A DNA stretch of 64,000 nucleotides from Sulfolobus tengchongensis (GCF_036967215.1 NZ_CP146016.1:1613337-1677336); one strand, 5' to 3'; counted from the stretch's first letter, positions 46,401-54,582 are shown. The notes: generated by a model not told the origin, from the sequence alone. Numbers and translations are program-made.

Positions 46401-47528
46401 CCTCTTGAAAATGTTAAGAGATGCATTAAATTGCCTATCCAAAGTGAATCCACATTTCCCACACCTAAAGGTCTTGCCAACCATTCGGGAATTAACCCAT
46501 CCACATCTGGGGCAAGACCTAGACGTAAAACGCGGGTTTACCTCAACAACCCTACAATTATACAACGAAGCCTTATACTTCAACACACTCAACAACCTAC
46601 CCCAAACAGCCCTAGACAATTTCCTTGAGAGAGAATCACCAGCATCCTCAAACATCTCTTGTTTGTTAAGCTTTTCAAAAACTAGGACGTGATTATTGTA
46701 AAGGTTAAGAATAAGATTAGCCAATTTGTGAATCAAATCATTAACCCTATTCCTCTCACGATGAGAGTACTTACCCAACAACCTCCTCCCAATCCTAAAT
46801 TTCTTAGAAGCTACTGATTGAATCTTACTCCTCTTCCTCTGCATACCATACTTCAAGGAATAAAGTTGTTTCAGTGAAACTGTTACGAACTTCTCTCCAT
46901 CATAACCATCTAGGGAGAATAAGTTTGAGTCAAAGGCAACAACTTCTAGGGGTGTTGTTGTTTGTAGTTTCTTTCTGAAGACTAAATACACTTTATCTTC
47001 CTTGATTATTGGTTCTGTTAGTTCAAAGTCATTAACCCTCTTTGAGAACCACGTTTTATTCCAAGAGTATGTGATGTATTCGTGAGGTTTGACTGTTATC
47101 CTAACGCTTTTTCCTATAATTTTTCTTAGTGTTGTTTTTACTCTTACGTAGGCTTTCTTTACTAGTGGTGGTTTTAATTTAGCTTTTCCTTTTTCAAATC
47201 TTCTTCTCCATGATTCTAGGATTGAATAAGCATCGTGTATTGCTTGATCAACGTAGTGTTTTGCTAGGTTGTGTTTGTTTTCCTTCATTAAGTGTTCTCT
47301 TAGTTCCTTGTATATTTCTTTCTTTTTTGGTAGGGATACTTTCACTCTCTTTTTCTCCTTTCTTATTACTATTCTTGAGAACACGTATTTTATTCCTTTG
47401 TTTAGTAGGTGTTTGTATGCTTGTATTAACTCTTTGCTTTTCTCCCTCTCATTGTTTTTTATTGTGTATGTTAGGTGTAGGTATTGTATTTCTGGTTGGA
47501 ATGTTTTGATTCTTAAGTTCTTTGGCAT
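46245..47528 (-). CDS. tnpB: TnpB RNA-guided nuclease
   Basis: A 427-residue TnpB. The RuvC triad is complete: D200 (VVAFDSN), E285 (LVFEKLNKQ), D364 (GFTLDRQFNAS). The zinc finger has C339, C342, C356 and C359. The N-terminal helix-turn-helix and basic region are present, so the nuclease may be active. The coding strand changes from A/C-rich in the 5' half to G/T-rich in the 3' half near 46900, as in the IS110 gene. TnpB cuts the empty donor site and so favours retention of the element. Confidence 0.93.
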   Translation of the reverse strand: MPKNLRIKTFQPEIQYLHLTYTIKNNEREKSKELIQAYKHLLNKGIKYVFSRIVIRKEKKRVKVSLPKKKEIYKELREHLMKENKHNLAKHYVDQAIHDAYSILESWRRRFEKGKAKLKPPLVKKAYVRVKTTLRKIIGKSVRITVKPHEYITYSWNKTWFSKRVNDFELTEPIIKEDKVYLVFRKKLQTTTPLEVVAFDSNLFSLDGYDGEKFVTVSLKQLYSLKYGMQRKRSKIQSVASKKFRIGRRLLGKYSHRERNRVNDLIHKLANLILNLYNNHVLVFEKLNKQEMFEDAGDSLSRKLSRAVWGRLLSVLKYKASLYNCRVVEVNPRFTSRSCPRCGWVNSRMVGKTFRCGKCGFTLDRQFNASLNIFKRYLRKFNLKMWGFPHPFRVSGVIPLMGRRGMSIRDFGELQGSKIEYKIYEIQ

Positions 47529-47789
47529 TTTTTTCTCACTTTTTCCTTTTTATGATTTCTAGTGTTATATAATTCTCAGAGAGTGGGGTGAAAGTATTGT
47601 TGGTGAGATTTAGTTCTTGTCTAATCTTTTTACTGGTGTTATTATTACCCCTTTTCTTTTTTTCATGTATTCTTGTTAAGGTTTTGTTTGTATGATATTT
47701 CTAGTCTTTCTTATTTTGGTGTAAGTATTGTAAAAGGATTTTGTTCACAAAATATAAGAACTTTATGGTAAAAAGAAAACAGTTTTCAC

Positions 47790-47912
47790 GGCTATTCCTC
47801 TTAAGAATTCAAAAAGAGTTATACAAGTTATATAATACCCTTCGAATTTTTCAACAATATCCTTTTTGTAAATCAAAATTAATGCATCAGTATCTAAGCA
47901 TTTCTCCTCCAT
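47790..47912 (-). pseudogene. vapC: VapC toxin, N-terminal part
   Basis: From ATG 47912, inside the vapB tail, the frame reads MEEKCLDTDALILIYKKD and ends at ITLFEFLRGIA, the first half of a PIN domain with the catalytic D7 and E35. It then enters the transposon and stops after a few foreign codons (VKTVFFLP). The remainder is at 45969-46232. The toxin is therefore inactivated while its antitoxin is intact. Confidence 0.88.
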
Positions 47913-48133
47913 GATCTCCTTCCTTCTTCAGTTAAACGTAAAAGAATTTCAGCTTCTTCATCAGAAAGGATTAGTTTCTTATCCTTCTTTTCTTTCTCTG
48001 TTCTTTCTTTAATAAGCTCTGAGAAGAAGTCATCCCAACTTAATGTTCTTCCCAGTTCTACTTCCATTTTTCTTTTTAATCTCTCTAGTTCCTTCTTCAC
48101 GTCTTCACTGACACTTATTGTTGTATGCACCAT
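47894..48133 (-). CDS. vapB: VapB-type antitoxin, ribbon-helix-helix
   Basis: A 79-residue protein with an N-terminal ribbon-helix-helix (TTISVSEDVKKELERLKRKM) that binds DNA, and a charged C-terminus that would neutralise VapC. It overlaps the vapC start by 19 bases, the usual coupled layout. Because vapC is split, the antitoxin is now an orphan. It could still repress its promoter or act against other VapC toxins. Confidence 0.82.
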   Translation of the reverse strand: MVHTTISVSEDVKKELERLKRKMEVELGRTLSWDDFFSELIKERTEKEKKDKKLILSDEEAEILLRLTEEGRRSWRRNA

Positions 48134-48674
48134 ATGTAATTATATAAAATTATATAATTAAAAGCTTTTTGATTAGCTAGATAAGATAAAAATTTTTCAT
48201 TGAAAATTTCGATATAGAACATGTAATCACAGCCCTCTTATGGGGGATTTTGATTGTATTCACGTTAATCAATATGTTATACTAGTTAAATTGAAACCTA
48301 TCACATTTTCTAAGAATCAATTAGTCGAGGAGGGCGTGATACAATTCTAGATAAGGAGTCGTCACGTGATTGGAGGAGGGGTCGTGGTAGGAGATGGTGG
48401 TTGAGGTTGTGATATCTGCTGTAAATTTTTGGTCATGGGATTCGTGCTAGGGGTGTTCTTCAAGCTACTTTTTTTGAAGTTTTGGCTTTATCACGTTATG
48501 ATTGCTGATTTCTTGGTGAGCGCAGTTCGCGTGGCGTAGCGTGTAGTCTAATGAGTTTAGTCTAGAGGAAATTTAGTGAAACAAATATATACTTCGCAAA
48601 GAGATAATTCAGATATTACATACACTAAATCTAAAATTAAGAAAAAAAGAGAAACTTTTTGAGGGAAATAAAAA
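48134..48674. other. gap with a G/T-rich transposase-like relic
   Basis: 541 bases. Positions 48300-48560 are strikingly G/T-rich. One frame reads SRDWRRGRGRRWWLRL before stops, and the composition matches the 3' halves of the two transposase genes in this window, so it may be a decayed IS end. The duplicated narI tail starts at 48630. Confidence 0.4.
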
Positions 48675-48676
48675 TC
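48630..48676 (+). repeat. direct repeat of the narI tail, copy 2
   Basis: This is nearly the same as 45446-45492 and still reads SKIKKKRETF then stop, like SKIRKKEKPF at the end of NarI. It ends at the stop codon of the hemerythrin gene. It marks the right border of the island after narI. Confidence 0.7.
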
Positions 48677-49169
48677 AAAGTTGTGGTCTTTTTCTAATAG
48701 TTGTAGACCACTTAGTGAGAGGTAGATTTTCTTTCATCGCTTTCTCTCTGCTCTCGAGAATGTTTTTGACTTGATGATCCGGCATTTTTTCCACGAATAG
48801 TGTTAGCCCTTCACAATCTGTCACATGTGGTAGGAGACCGAGAGTTAAGTCAACTGCCTTTTCTTTTTCCTCGTTGTTTAACTTGTCTTTGCTTAACAAG
48901 TTCTTAAGAGTATTAGCAGTTTCTATCGCACCATCATGTTCCTTGAAGAGTTTTTCAACATTCTTTTTACCCAAGAATTTAACTAGAGCAGGATACATAG
49001 CTTCCTCTTCATATCTGAAATGTGGTCCAGTTAGCTGGTCCAATCTAACTAAAAGTTCTCTAGCCTCATTTATTCTTCCTTCATTTATTGCTAAGCTTAA
49101 CTCAAGAATTGTATCCCTTATTCTTCTGTGTTCATCCCTGAAGTTTTTTGCAAATTCATTGTAACTCAT
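48675..49169 (-). CDS. hemerythrin HHE-domain protein next to the nar locus
   Basis: A 164-residue four-helix protein with ligands FRDEHRRIRDTI near residue 14, GPHFRYEEEAMYP near 53 (HxxxE), FKEHDGAIE near 78, and LPHVTDCEGLTLF near 113 (HxxxE). It should bind O2 or NO. It lies beyond the island and was probably next to narI before the insertion. With the DUF2249 proteins nearby it suggests a response to nitrogen oxides. Confidence 0.8.
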   Translation of the reverse strand: MSYNEFAKNFRDEHRRIRDTILELSLAINEGRINEARELLVRLDQLTGPHFRYEEEAMYPALVKFLGKKNVEKLFKEHDGAIETANTLKNLLSKDKLNNEEKEKAVDLTLGLLPHVTDCEGLTLFVEKMPDHQVKNILESREKAMKENLPLTKWSTTIRKRPQL

Positions 49170-49269
49170 GTATTCACCAAAAAGAAGTTAATTTTTAAAA
49201 TATTTAAAACGTGAACCTAAAATATAAGGGTATTAACATAAAACCATTGCCATCTATCATTATCATATT

Positions 49270-50265
49270 ATGAAGGCCTTAGTCTTCGAAAGGAGAATCG
49301 TAGATGATATCAAAATAGCTGAATACAAAGACCCTGAAGTTAGATCACATGATGTCTTGATAAGAGTAAAAAATGTTGGCGTTAGTCCAGTGGATTACCT
49401 AACTGTAACGCTTCTAAACGTGAATCCAATTCCCCATATTCCAGGAGTAGAGTTTGCTGGAGTAGTAGAAAAAGTCGGAGAACATGTCAAATCTGTTAAA
49501 GTTGGTGATAAAGTGACCATATTCGGTAGCATTTTTGACGGTACATGTGATATGTGCATGGAGGGATATGAAACCATATGTAGAAATGGAGGCAGAATAG
49601 GCATAGAAACAAATGGTGGAATGGCAGAATTAATATCGTTAGAAGAAAAATACGTATTTAAACTGCCGGAAGAATATGATTGGAAAGTAGCTAGTAGTTT
49701 ACCCGTTTCTGGACTAACAGCGTATCACTCCTTAAAAGAAGCCAAACTTCACGCAGGAGAAACTTTAGTAGTGTTCGGCGCCAGTGGAGGTACAGGTCAA
49801 TTTCTCGTACAATTAGGAAGGAAAATGGGTGCTAAAGTTATTGCAGTTAGTAGGAAAAATTGGTTAAAAGAACTAGGCGCAGATGTAGTAGTAGGATACG
49901 AGAATGTGGAAGAGGTTGTAAAAAATTATACTAATAATAAAATGGCAGATGTAGTTGTAAATAGTTTAGGGTCTGCATTTTGGGAAAAGGGATTTTCAGT
50001 CTTAGGTAATAAGGGACGTCTTGTCACATTTGGAGATATAACTGGTGCAGAAGTTAAGTTAGATCTACGAAGGTTATACCTATCACATCAAATAATTATG
50101 GGAATTTTTAGAGGAAATAGAAAAGATTTATTAGAACTAATGGAATTGTGTAAAGAATGCAAAATAAAAGTTTGGAAGACTTTCACTTTAGATGAGGGAA
50201 GAGATGCAATAAACAGTATATACGACAAAGAGAGAGATGGTAAGATAATACTAGAAGTATCGTGA
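49270..50265 (+). CDS. medium-chain zinc-type alcohol dehydrogenase/quinone oxidoreductase
   Basis: A 331-residue MDR protein. The N-terminal GroES-like domain has PHIPGVEFAGVVEKVG and one lobe of the structural zinc site (CDMCMEGYETIC, three Cys in place of four). The NAD(P)-binding domain has GASGGTGQFLVQLGRKMGAKVIAV. The catalytic zinc set is incomplete, so a quinone or enoyl reductase role is as likely as alcohol dehydrogenase. It is divergent from the hemerythrin gene. Confidence 0.82.
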   Translation: MKALVFERRIVDDIKIAEYKDPEVRSHDVLIRVKNVGVSPVDYLTVTLLNVNPIPHIPGVEFAGVVEKVGEHVKSVKVGDKVTIFGSIFDGTCDMCMEGYETICRNGGRIGIETNGGMAELISLEEKYVFKLPEEYDWKVASSLPVSGLTAYHSLKEAKLHAGETLVVFGASGGTGQFLVQLGRKMGAKVIAVSRKNWLKELGADVVVGYENVEEVVKNYTNNKMADVVVNSLGSAFWEKGFSVLGNKGRLVTFGDITGAEVKLDLRRLYLSHQIIMGIFRGNRKDLLELMELCKECKIKVWKTFTLDEGRDAINSIYDKERDGKIILEVS

Positions 50266-50275
50266 TTTTTATTCT

Positions 50276-50515
50276 CTACGATGATGACAGATGATCTTTC
50301 CTTTTAATTATTTCCACAAGCCATTTATTTTTGTTAAGTCTTTTAGCAACTATATCAGCATACCTTATCTTATGAAGTAATTTAGCAGGTTCCCTACTAA
50401 TAACTATCATTATTGCAACTTCTCTCTTTTCTAATTCCTTAAGAATATTTTCAATTAATTCTTGTTTGGCACCGTCAGGTAGTATCCAAAATAAATATTC
50501 TGACTGCTTTGCCAT
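50276..50515 (-). CDS. DUF2249-type small protein
   Basis: A 79-residue protein whose core (LKELEKREVAIMIVISREPAKLLHKIRYADIVAKR) matches the first half of the DUF2249-cupin protein at 50667 (MHEGEELVVIADHYPAHLLQLLSGQ). DUF2249 domains often occur with hemerythrins and nitrogen-oxide enzymes. Convergent with the oxidoreductase and divergent from the cupin protein. Confidence 0.6.
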   Translation of the reverse strand: MAKQSEYLFWILPDGAKQELIENILKELEKREVAIMIVISREPAKLLHKIRYADIVAKRLNKNKWLVEIIKRKDHLSSS

Positions 50516-50666
50516 ATGAAAGGTTGTTAGTTCTCTGATAATTAAATGAATAGCCTAAAATTTTAGCCTCATTGAGGAATAATCTAGTAAATAACTGAGG
50601 TTTTCCAAAATATGACCTTATAGCTTAGGCTTTTGCTATTTATAAGGGCAAGATACAACTCTAGTC

Positions 50667-51263
50667 ATGGAACTAGATTTAAGATCCATAGAACCCCAAT
50701 ATAGGCATAAGCTAGTATTAGATACTTTCGCTAAGATGCATGAAGGAGAAGAGTTAGTTGTGATAGCCGATCATTATCCTGCACACCTATTACAACTTCT
50801 TTCAGGTCAGATAGAAAAATATAATGTAGAAGAAACTCCTAATGGAGACTTCATCTTGAAGGTGATAAAGAGAAAGAGCAAGCTTCAACCAATAATTTCA
50901 CATATTTCAGAATATAGAAGAACTGGGGATACATTTACGCCAGTGCCAGTGCTGAGGAGAAGTGAATATGGAGTCATTTTAGTGTTTTTTAAACCTAACC
51001 AATACATACCAGTGCACGCTCCAGATTCAGACCTAATATTCTACGTAATAAACGGTAAAGGGAAAGCTTATGTAGACGGTAAAGAAACTGATATTACTGA
51101 AGGTTCAATAGTGATTGTACCTAAGGGAGTTAAGAGAGGAATAAAAGCAGAGACGTATATGGAGGCACTTCATATAGTAATACCTTCGCCTTCCCCAGAG
51201 GATCATGAAAAAGTCATGTTAGCTGCCTCTAAGGGATTACCAGAAATAGATTTAAAACATTAA
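50667..51263 (+). CDS. DUF2249 + cupin two-domain protein
   Basis: A 198-residue protein. Residues 1-75 are DUF2249-like (LDLRSIEPQYRHKLVLDTF with the DHYPAHLL loop). Residues 100-185 are a cupin barrel (VHAPDSDLIFYVINGKGKAYVDG and GSIVIVPKGVKRGIKAE). The cupin keeps one histidine of the usual metal set (PVHAPDSD) and a late EALHIVI. It may sense or transfer a small ligand in nitrogen-oxide or sulfur metabolism; function not known. Confidence 0.7.
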   Translation: MELDLRSIEPQYRHKLVLDTFAKMHEGEELVVIADHYPAHLLQLLSGQIEKYNVEETPNGDFILKVIKRKSKLQPIISHISEYRRTGDTFTPVPVLRRSEYGVILVFFKPNQYIPVHAPDSDLIFYVINGKGKAYVDGKETDITEGSIVIVPKGVKRGIKAETYMEALHIVIPSPSPEDHEKVMLAASKGLPEIDLKH

Positions 51264-51659
51264 ATAGGGGTATTATTATAAGAAACTTAGATATAATTAT
51301 AATTTAAAATTTTTTATATATTTTCAATTCACTTTGAAAACGATGGAAATTAGCTATTTTGTAGTTTGTGGATTTTATAACCTATCTAGATCATTACGTT
51401 CTCAACAGGGAATACAGAAAGTAACGTAAACTTTGAAAACCACCACAAAGTACATATTTCGTGATATTTTTGTAAATTTTCATACTATTCTCGTTATTAA
51501 GATTTTCCGTAGATTTCATAAAATTTTCTGGTATTGATAATAACTTAAAGATCGTAGTAGAGGGCTAAGATTTCTCGACCTCGTTAACGTAACCCACTAC
51601 AATAATCCCTTATCGGTTAGGCTTGATATATATAACTCAATTTATATGAAGAGTTACAC
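51264..51659. other. gene-free gap with weak repeat similarity
   Basis: 396 AT-rich bases. TTTGTAGTTTGTGGATTTT at about 51358 and ACTATTCTCGTTATTAAGA at about 51485 echo dispersed repeat block 1 (32001/53456) but are diverged. No ORF is seen. Confidence 0.4.
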
Positions 51660-52073
51660 ATGAATATAGCTTCAAATAAACGTTTAAATGTTAAAGTAGA
51701 CAAAGAAGAGTGGAAGAAAAAGATTATGGAAAACCTGCATCAAGTTTATGACCCTGAAATACCGATAGATATTGTGAATCTAGGATTAATTTACGAACTT
51801 AAAATTAGCGATGAAGGAGATGTATATGCTAGGATAGGCGCTACAACTCCAGCTTGCCCCGTAACAGAGGATTTACAATACACTGTAGAGCAAGTTATAA
51901 AAGAAACAGTTCCTGCGAAAAGTATAACAGTGGATCTTGATCTAGAAACTGAATGGACTCCATTAATGATGACTAAAGAAGGTAGGCAGGAATTTATAAA
52001 GAAGTACGGTTACGATCTAGTAAAGGTATGGGCTGAGAGAAATGGTATAGAATTAAATGAACAACAATCATAA
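51660..52073 (+). CDS. DUF59/MIP18 family protein (SufT/PaaD-like)
   Basis: A 137-residue protein with the family signature VYDPEIPIDIVNLGLIYE near residue 30 and the conserved cysteine in TTPACPVTEDL. DUF59 proteins help iron-sulfur cluster assembly; PaaD, of the same family, matures the phenylacetyl-CoA epoxygenase. The PaaA/PaaC-like genes are 43 kb away, so a general Fe-S role is the safer reading. The first 15 residues are a variable tail. Confidence 0.83.
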   Translation: MNIASNKRLNVKVDKEEWKKKIMENLHQVYDPEIPIDIVNLGLIYELKISDEGDVYARIGATTPACPVTEDLQYTVEQVIKETVPAKSITVDLDLETEWTPLMMTKEGRQEFIKKYGYDLVKVWAERNGIELNEQQS

Positions 52074-52330
52074 AAAAAGAACTAAAATATTCCCTTTCTT
52101 ACGTCCAACCATGATTGTGCGAAAGTAATTTAGCTACTAGTTTGAGATGTATTTTAAAGGTAATATTAATTAAATATTCTTTTATAGTAAAAAATTCTAA
52201 ACTACGATAGTTTGCAAATAATATGTAACCGTATAACGAGGCAACGTGTTGCAATATGTTGGTTTTCGATATTGAGTCTACACTTTTTGTGCTTAAATTC
52301 TTGTAATTGCTAACGCGTTACTAAGAAGAA

Positions 52331-52375
52331 AGCAGAAAGCTTAGCTACTCTGTGGCTGGAGGTAGAAAGCTCTAA
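52331..52375 (+). repeat. TnpB right-end-like relic E
   Basis: GCAGAAAGCTTAGCTACTCT followed by GGCTGGAGGTAGAAAGC resembles relic A block by block but is strongly diverged. Assigned by comparison only. Confidence 0.25.
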
Positions 52376-52584
52376 AAACCCAACAAGTAGTTTTTCATAA
52401 ACTTCTCTAAGTAGAAAACATGTCGTTGAACCCCCTATTAACGCTTAGCTCCTTCCCTTTTCTTGTCATGGCTACATAGTTTATAAAGATAACGCATTAT
52501 CTTTAAAACCATAGAGGTTTTACAGAGTATTCTAAAACTATCTAGGTTGGAACTACTCTTTCGAGTAGTTAGCTCTGTTATCCA

Positions 52585-52620
52585 TTTCTTAGCCTCTAGA
52601 GGTGAAGCCTTTTGTCCTCG
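52585..52620 (-). repeat. TnpB right-end-like relic F
   Basis: On the minus strand GAGGACAAAAGGCTTCACCT, then CTAGAGGCTAAGAAA closely follows relic C (GAGGGCGAAAAGCTTCACCT). The end block is lost. Confidence 0.3.
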
Positions 52621-52637
52621 ACTTTTGTAATGGTGAG

Positions 52638-52663
52638 TAGTAGATAGATTTATATATCTACTA
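52638..52663. promoter_or_regulatory. 9-bp inverted repeat around the TATA box of the AbrB-type vapBC operon
   Basis: TAGTAGATA (52638-52646) and TATCTACTA (52655-52663) pair perfectly. The 8 bases between and the inner arm contain TTTATATA, at about -27 from the ATG at 52679. This is the expected place for autoregulation by the toxin-antitoxin complex. Confidence 0.6.
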
Positions 52664-52678
52664 TTCCTAGAATTAACT

Positions 52679-52909
52679 ATGAAATACGCTTCTAAAGTTA
52701 CAAGAAATTACCAAGTTACAATTCCTTCTGAGATAAGGGAAAAGCTTAACATTAAAGAAGGTGATTATGTCGTATTTGAGCTTAGAGGTGACGAAGTTGT
52801 TATTAAAGCTTACAAAAAACCATGGACTACGATCTCTCTCGGCAGAAAGGTAAGTGTTGAAGAAATAGAGGAGATTGCAGATAAGGTTTTTGAAGATGAT
52901 AGTAGTTGA
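52679..52909 (+). CDS. vapB: AbrB/MazE-type (SpoVT swapped-hairpin) antitoxin
   Basis: A 76-residue protein with the AbrB fold: VTRNYQVTIPSEIREKLNIKEGDYVVFELRGDEVVIKA (in overlapping parts) over residues 7-45, then a short acidic tail that would block the toxin. The ATG is about 27 bases after a TATA box framed by a perfect inverted repeat. It overlaps the toxin start by 14 bases. Confidence 0.88.
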   Translation: MKYASKVTRNYQVTIPSEIREKLNIKEGDYVVFELRGDEVVIKAYKKPWTTISLGRKVSVEEIEEIADKVFEDDSS

Positions 52910-53285
52910 CACTAATGTTTTAGTTTATGCAACTTTAAGCGATAGTGAGTTCTTTGATAAGAGTGTAGAAATAATTCAAAGAGAGGACGTTATAATTCCC
53001 CAAATTGTAGTTTATGAGTACATAAAAGTTATGATAGAGTTAACAAAGGACTTATCTTTTGTTAAGACGAAACTAAGGGAATTGGAAAATTTTAATGTAA
53101 ATCAGGAAACTTTAGGCATAATTGAAAAGGGCATTGACATGCTTGAAAAAGATAATGGATCACTTAAAGACATTAACGATTATGTGATACTCTCCTTTGC
53201 AATTCATCATAAGGCCAAATTAGCCACTTACGATAGAAAGTTGAGGAAAATAGCAAAGGAGAAAGGAATTGAAATTCTTCCTTAG
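52896..53285 (+). CDS. vapC: VapC-type PIN-domain toxin, intact
   Basis: About 129 residues from ATG 52896. The PIN core is complete: VVDTNVLVYA (first Asp), IIPQIVVYEYIKVM (Glu), IDMLEKDNGSLKDINDYVILSFAIHHKAKLATYD (later acids, in parts). It should be a Mg-dependent RNase held by the preceding antitoxin. I chose 52896 rather than the longer frame from 52875 because MIVVDTN is the normal PIN start. Confidence 0.88.
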   Translation: MIVVDTNVLVYATLSDSEFFDKSVEIIQREDVIIPQIVVYEYIKVMIELTKDLSFVKTKLRELENFNVNQETLGIIEKGIDMLEKDNGSLKDINDYVILSFAIHHKAKLATYDRKLRKIAKEKGIEILP

Positions 53286-53994
53286 AAAGATTATTTATCA
53301 AACCCTCAATTTAGGGTTTATGTTAATTTTAAAAATGACTTTAAAAGGAGAAGGCAAGATATCTTGTTTGTTATTCTAAAAGCAAACGTGAACTTAACGT
53401 TAGGTAGTATGATAAATTTTTGCGTCCTACTTAAGTATTTAGTATCTTAGTTAGTTAGTTTGTGGATTTTCTGAAAATTGAGGCTATTCTCTCTATCAGA
53501 ACTATTCATAGAATTATCGTCTAGTTTTCAAATGATACACACACTACTTAGTTAGTTCAAGATTATCAGTATTTGTAGCAGTTTGTGTAGCATCTGAATA
53601 TTTTACGCTATCTATGCTAATTTAGAGATGAATCTTAATTTTCTTCACAAGCTATATTTGTCTAATTATAATCGACTTCTTAGCTACCGCAACTACTATA
53701 AATGAAGTTCTATGAATCCATAACATGCTAATTAGTTATAATTGATAAAGTAGTAGAACTTACGTTTACGTCCCAACGTGGATATTAAGGGGTAATTCGA
53801 ATCTGCTAGAAAAATACAAATTATCGCTTCTCTCCTTAATTCTCTTATAAAATTCCCTAAATATATCATCTAGTCTATTAGTGGCAAGAAGTAAAATGTC
53901 CTTAAATATTTATACTAAGGCTAATGGAACCTTATATGAAAATTCATAGATGCATCTTTATTATGTTATAGAAAATTTAGGCAAAGAAAAATCT
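53286..53994. other. gap containing dispersed repeat block 1, inverted
   Basis: 709 bases without a credible gene. The clear feature is 53456-53543, the inverted copy of 32001-32089, bordered by TTAGTTAGTT-like sequence on both sides (53449-53460 and 53548-53560), which may be a duplicated target or end. Confidence 0.45.
53456..53543 (-). repeat. dispersed repeat block 1, inverted copy
   Basis: Reverse complement of 32001-32089 with few changes. The flanks TAGTTAGTT on the left and CTTAGTTAGTTC on the right resemble each other, which fits an inserted unit of about 90 bases. Confidence 0.5.
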
Positions 53995-54426
53995 TTACTT
54001 AACTACTAATACTGGTATTTTGGCCTCATGAACGAGTCTAGACGAGACACTTCCAAGAAACAGCCTTTTCACAGTAGATAATCCTCTACTGCCAGTAACT
54101 ATTAAATCAGCACCTACTTTTCCTGCGTAGTCTAATAACGCTGATGCAGGGTCTCCTTCTATGTTTACAGCTTCTACTTCCTTAACTCCACTGCTAGTAG
54201 CCTTTTCTTTAGCCTCTTCAACATCCCTTTTTGCCTTATCGTACATTTGATTTATTACCTCGCTGGGTACGGGACCAAGACCCATTCCAACTAATACAGA
54301 AGTATCTATAACTTCAACTATTGTAAGTTTTGCCTCATACCTTTTTGCTAAATCTACCGCTACATTTAAAGCCCTTTTTGCATTTTCAGATCCATCATAT
54401 GCTAAAATTATGTGTTTAAACACCAT
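53995..54426 (-). CDS. universal stress protein, UspA family
   Basis: A 143-residue alpha/beta protein. It begins HIILAYDGSENAKRAL and ends with the ATP-binding motif GSRGLSTVKRLFLGSVSSRLVHEAKIPVLVV in parts (G-x2-G-x9-G-S). So it is probably an ATP-binding UspA. It stands alone; role in stress or metabolic signalling is general to the family. Confidence 0.9.
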   Translation of the reverse strand: MVFKHIILAYDGSENAKRALNVAVDLAKRYEAKLTIVEVIDTSVLVGMGLGPVPSEVINQMYDKAKRDVEEAKEKATSSGVKEVEAVNIEGDPASALLDYAGKVGADLIVTGSRGLSTVKRLFLGSVSSRLVHEAKIPVLVVK

Positions 54427-54477
54427 ATTTTAAACCCAAGAAATAATAAGAAAACTCAAATATAAAAGATTTTGGTT

Positions 54478-54582
54478 GTGGGAGTTAGATTAATTTTTAA
54501 CTGTTTCGAATGTAAAACTGTTATAGTTCATGACGATTTAGTAGCAGAATACATAAGGGATAAAAATGTAACCATCAATTAA
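54478..54582 (+). CDS. possible 34-residue CxxC protein
   Basis: From GTG 54478 the frame reads VGVRLIFNCFECKTVIVH and continues DDLVAEYIRDKNVTIN to TAA. The CFEC pair, the strand-helix pattern and an upstream AAATATAAAAG TATA-like element suggest a real tiny metal- or redox-binding protein. A TTG at 54472 is an alternative start. Evidence is thin. Confidence 0.3.
   Translation: MGVRLIFNCFECKTVIVHDDLVAEYIRDKNVTIN

Larger units (their letters stand above)
46233..47789 (-). mobile_element. tnpB-only transposon (IS200/IS605/IS607 type), about 1.56 kb, inserted in vapC
   Basis: The borders are inferred from the vapC halves that rejoin in frame. The left end (47789 side) starts with a GAAAAC-T-GTTTTC hairpin. 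The right end overlaps the 3' end of tnpB with paired GC-rich stems. There is no target duplication and no tnpA. Elements of this type move with a TnpA supplied in trans. Confidence 0.82.
52074..52678. other. gap with two relic copies and a palindromic promoter
   Basis: 605 bases. Decayed copies of the hairpin relic lie at about 52331-52375 (GCAGAAAGCTTAGC, then GGAGGTAGAAAGC) and, inverted, at 52585-52620 (GAGGACAAAAGGCTTCACCT on the minus strand). The right end holds the vapBC promoter palindrome. No ORF is supported. Confidence 0.45.

Noticed and set aside
46359-47562. Plus-strand frames inside tnpB
   Set aside because: They are antisense shadows of an intact TnpB with complete catalytic residues.
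45578-48133. CRISPR array or tRNA as the target of the island
   Set aside because: No regularly spaced repeats and no cloverleaf or T-loop consensus were found there or elsewhere in the window.
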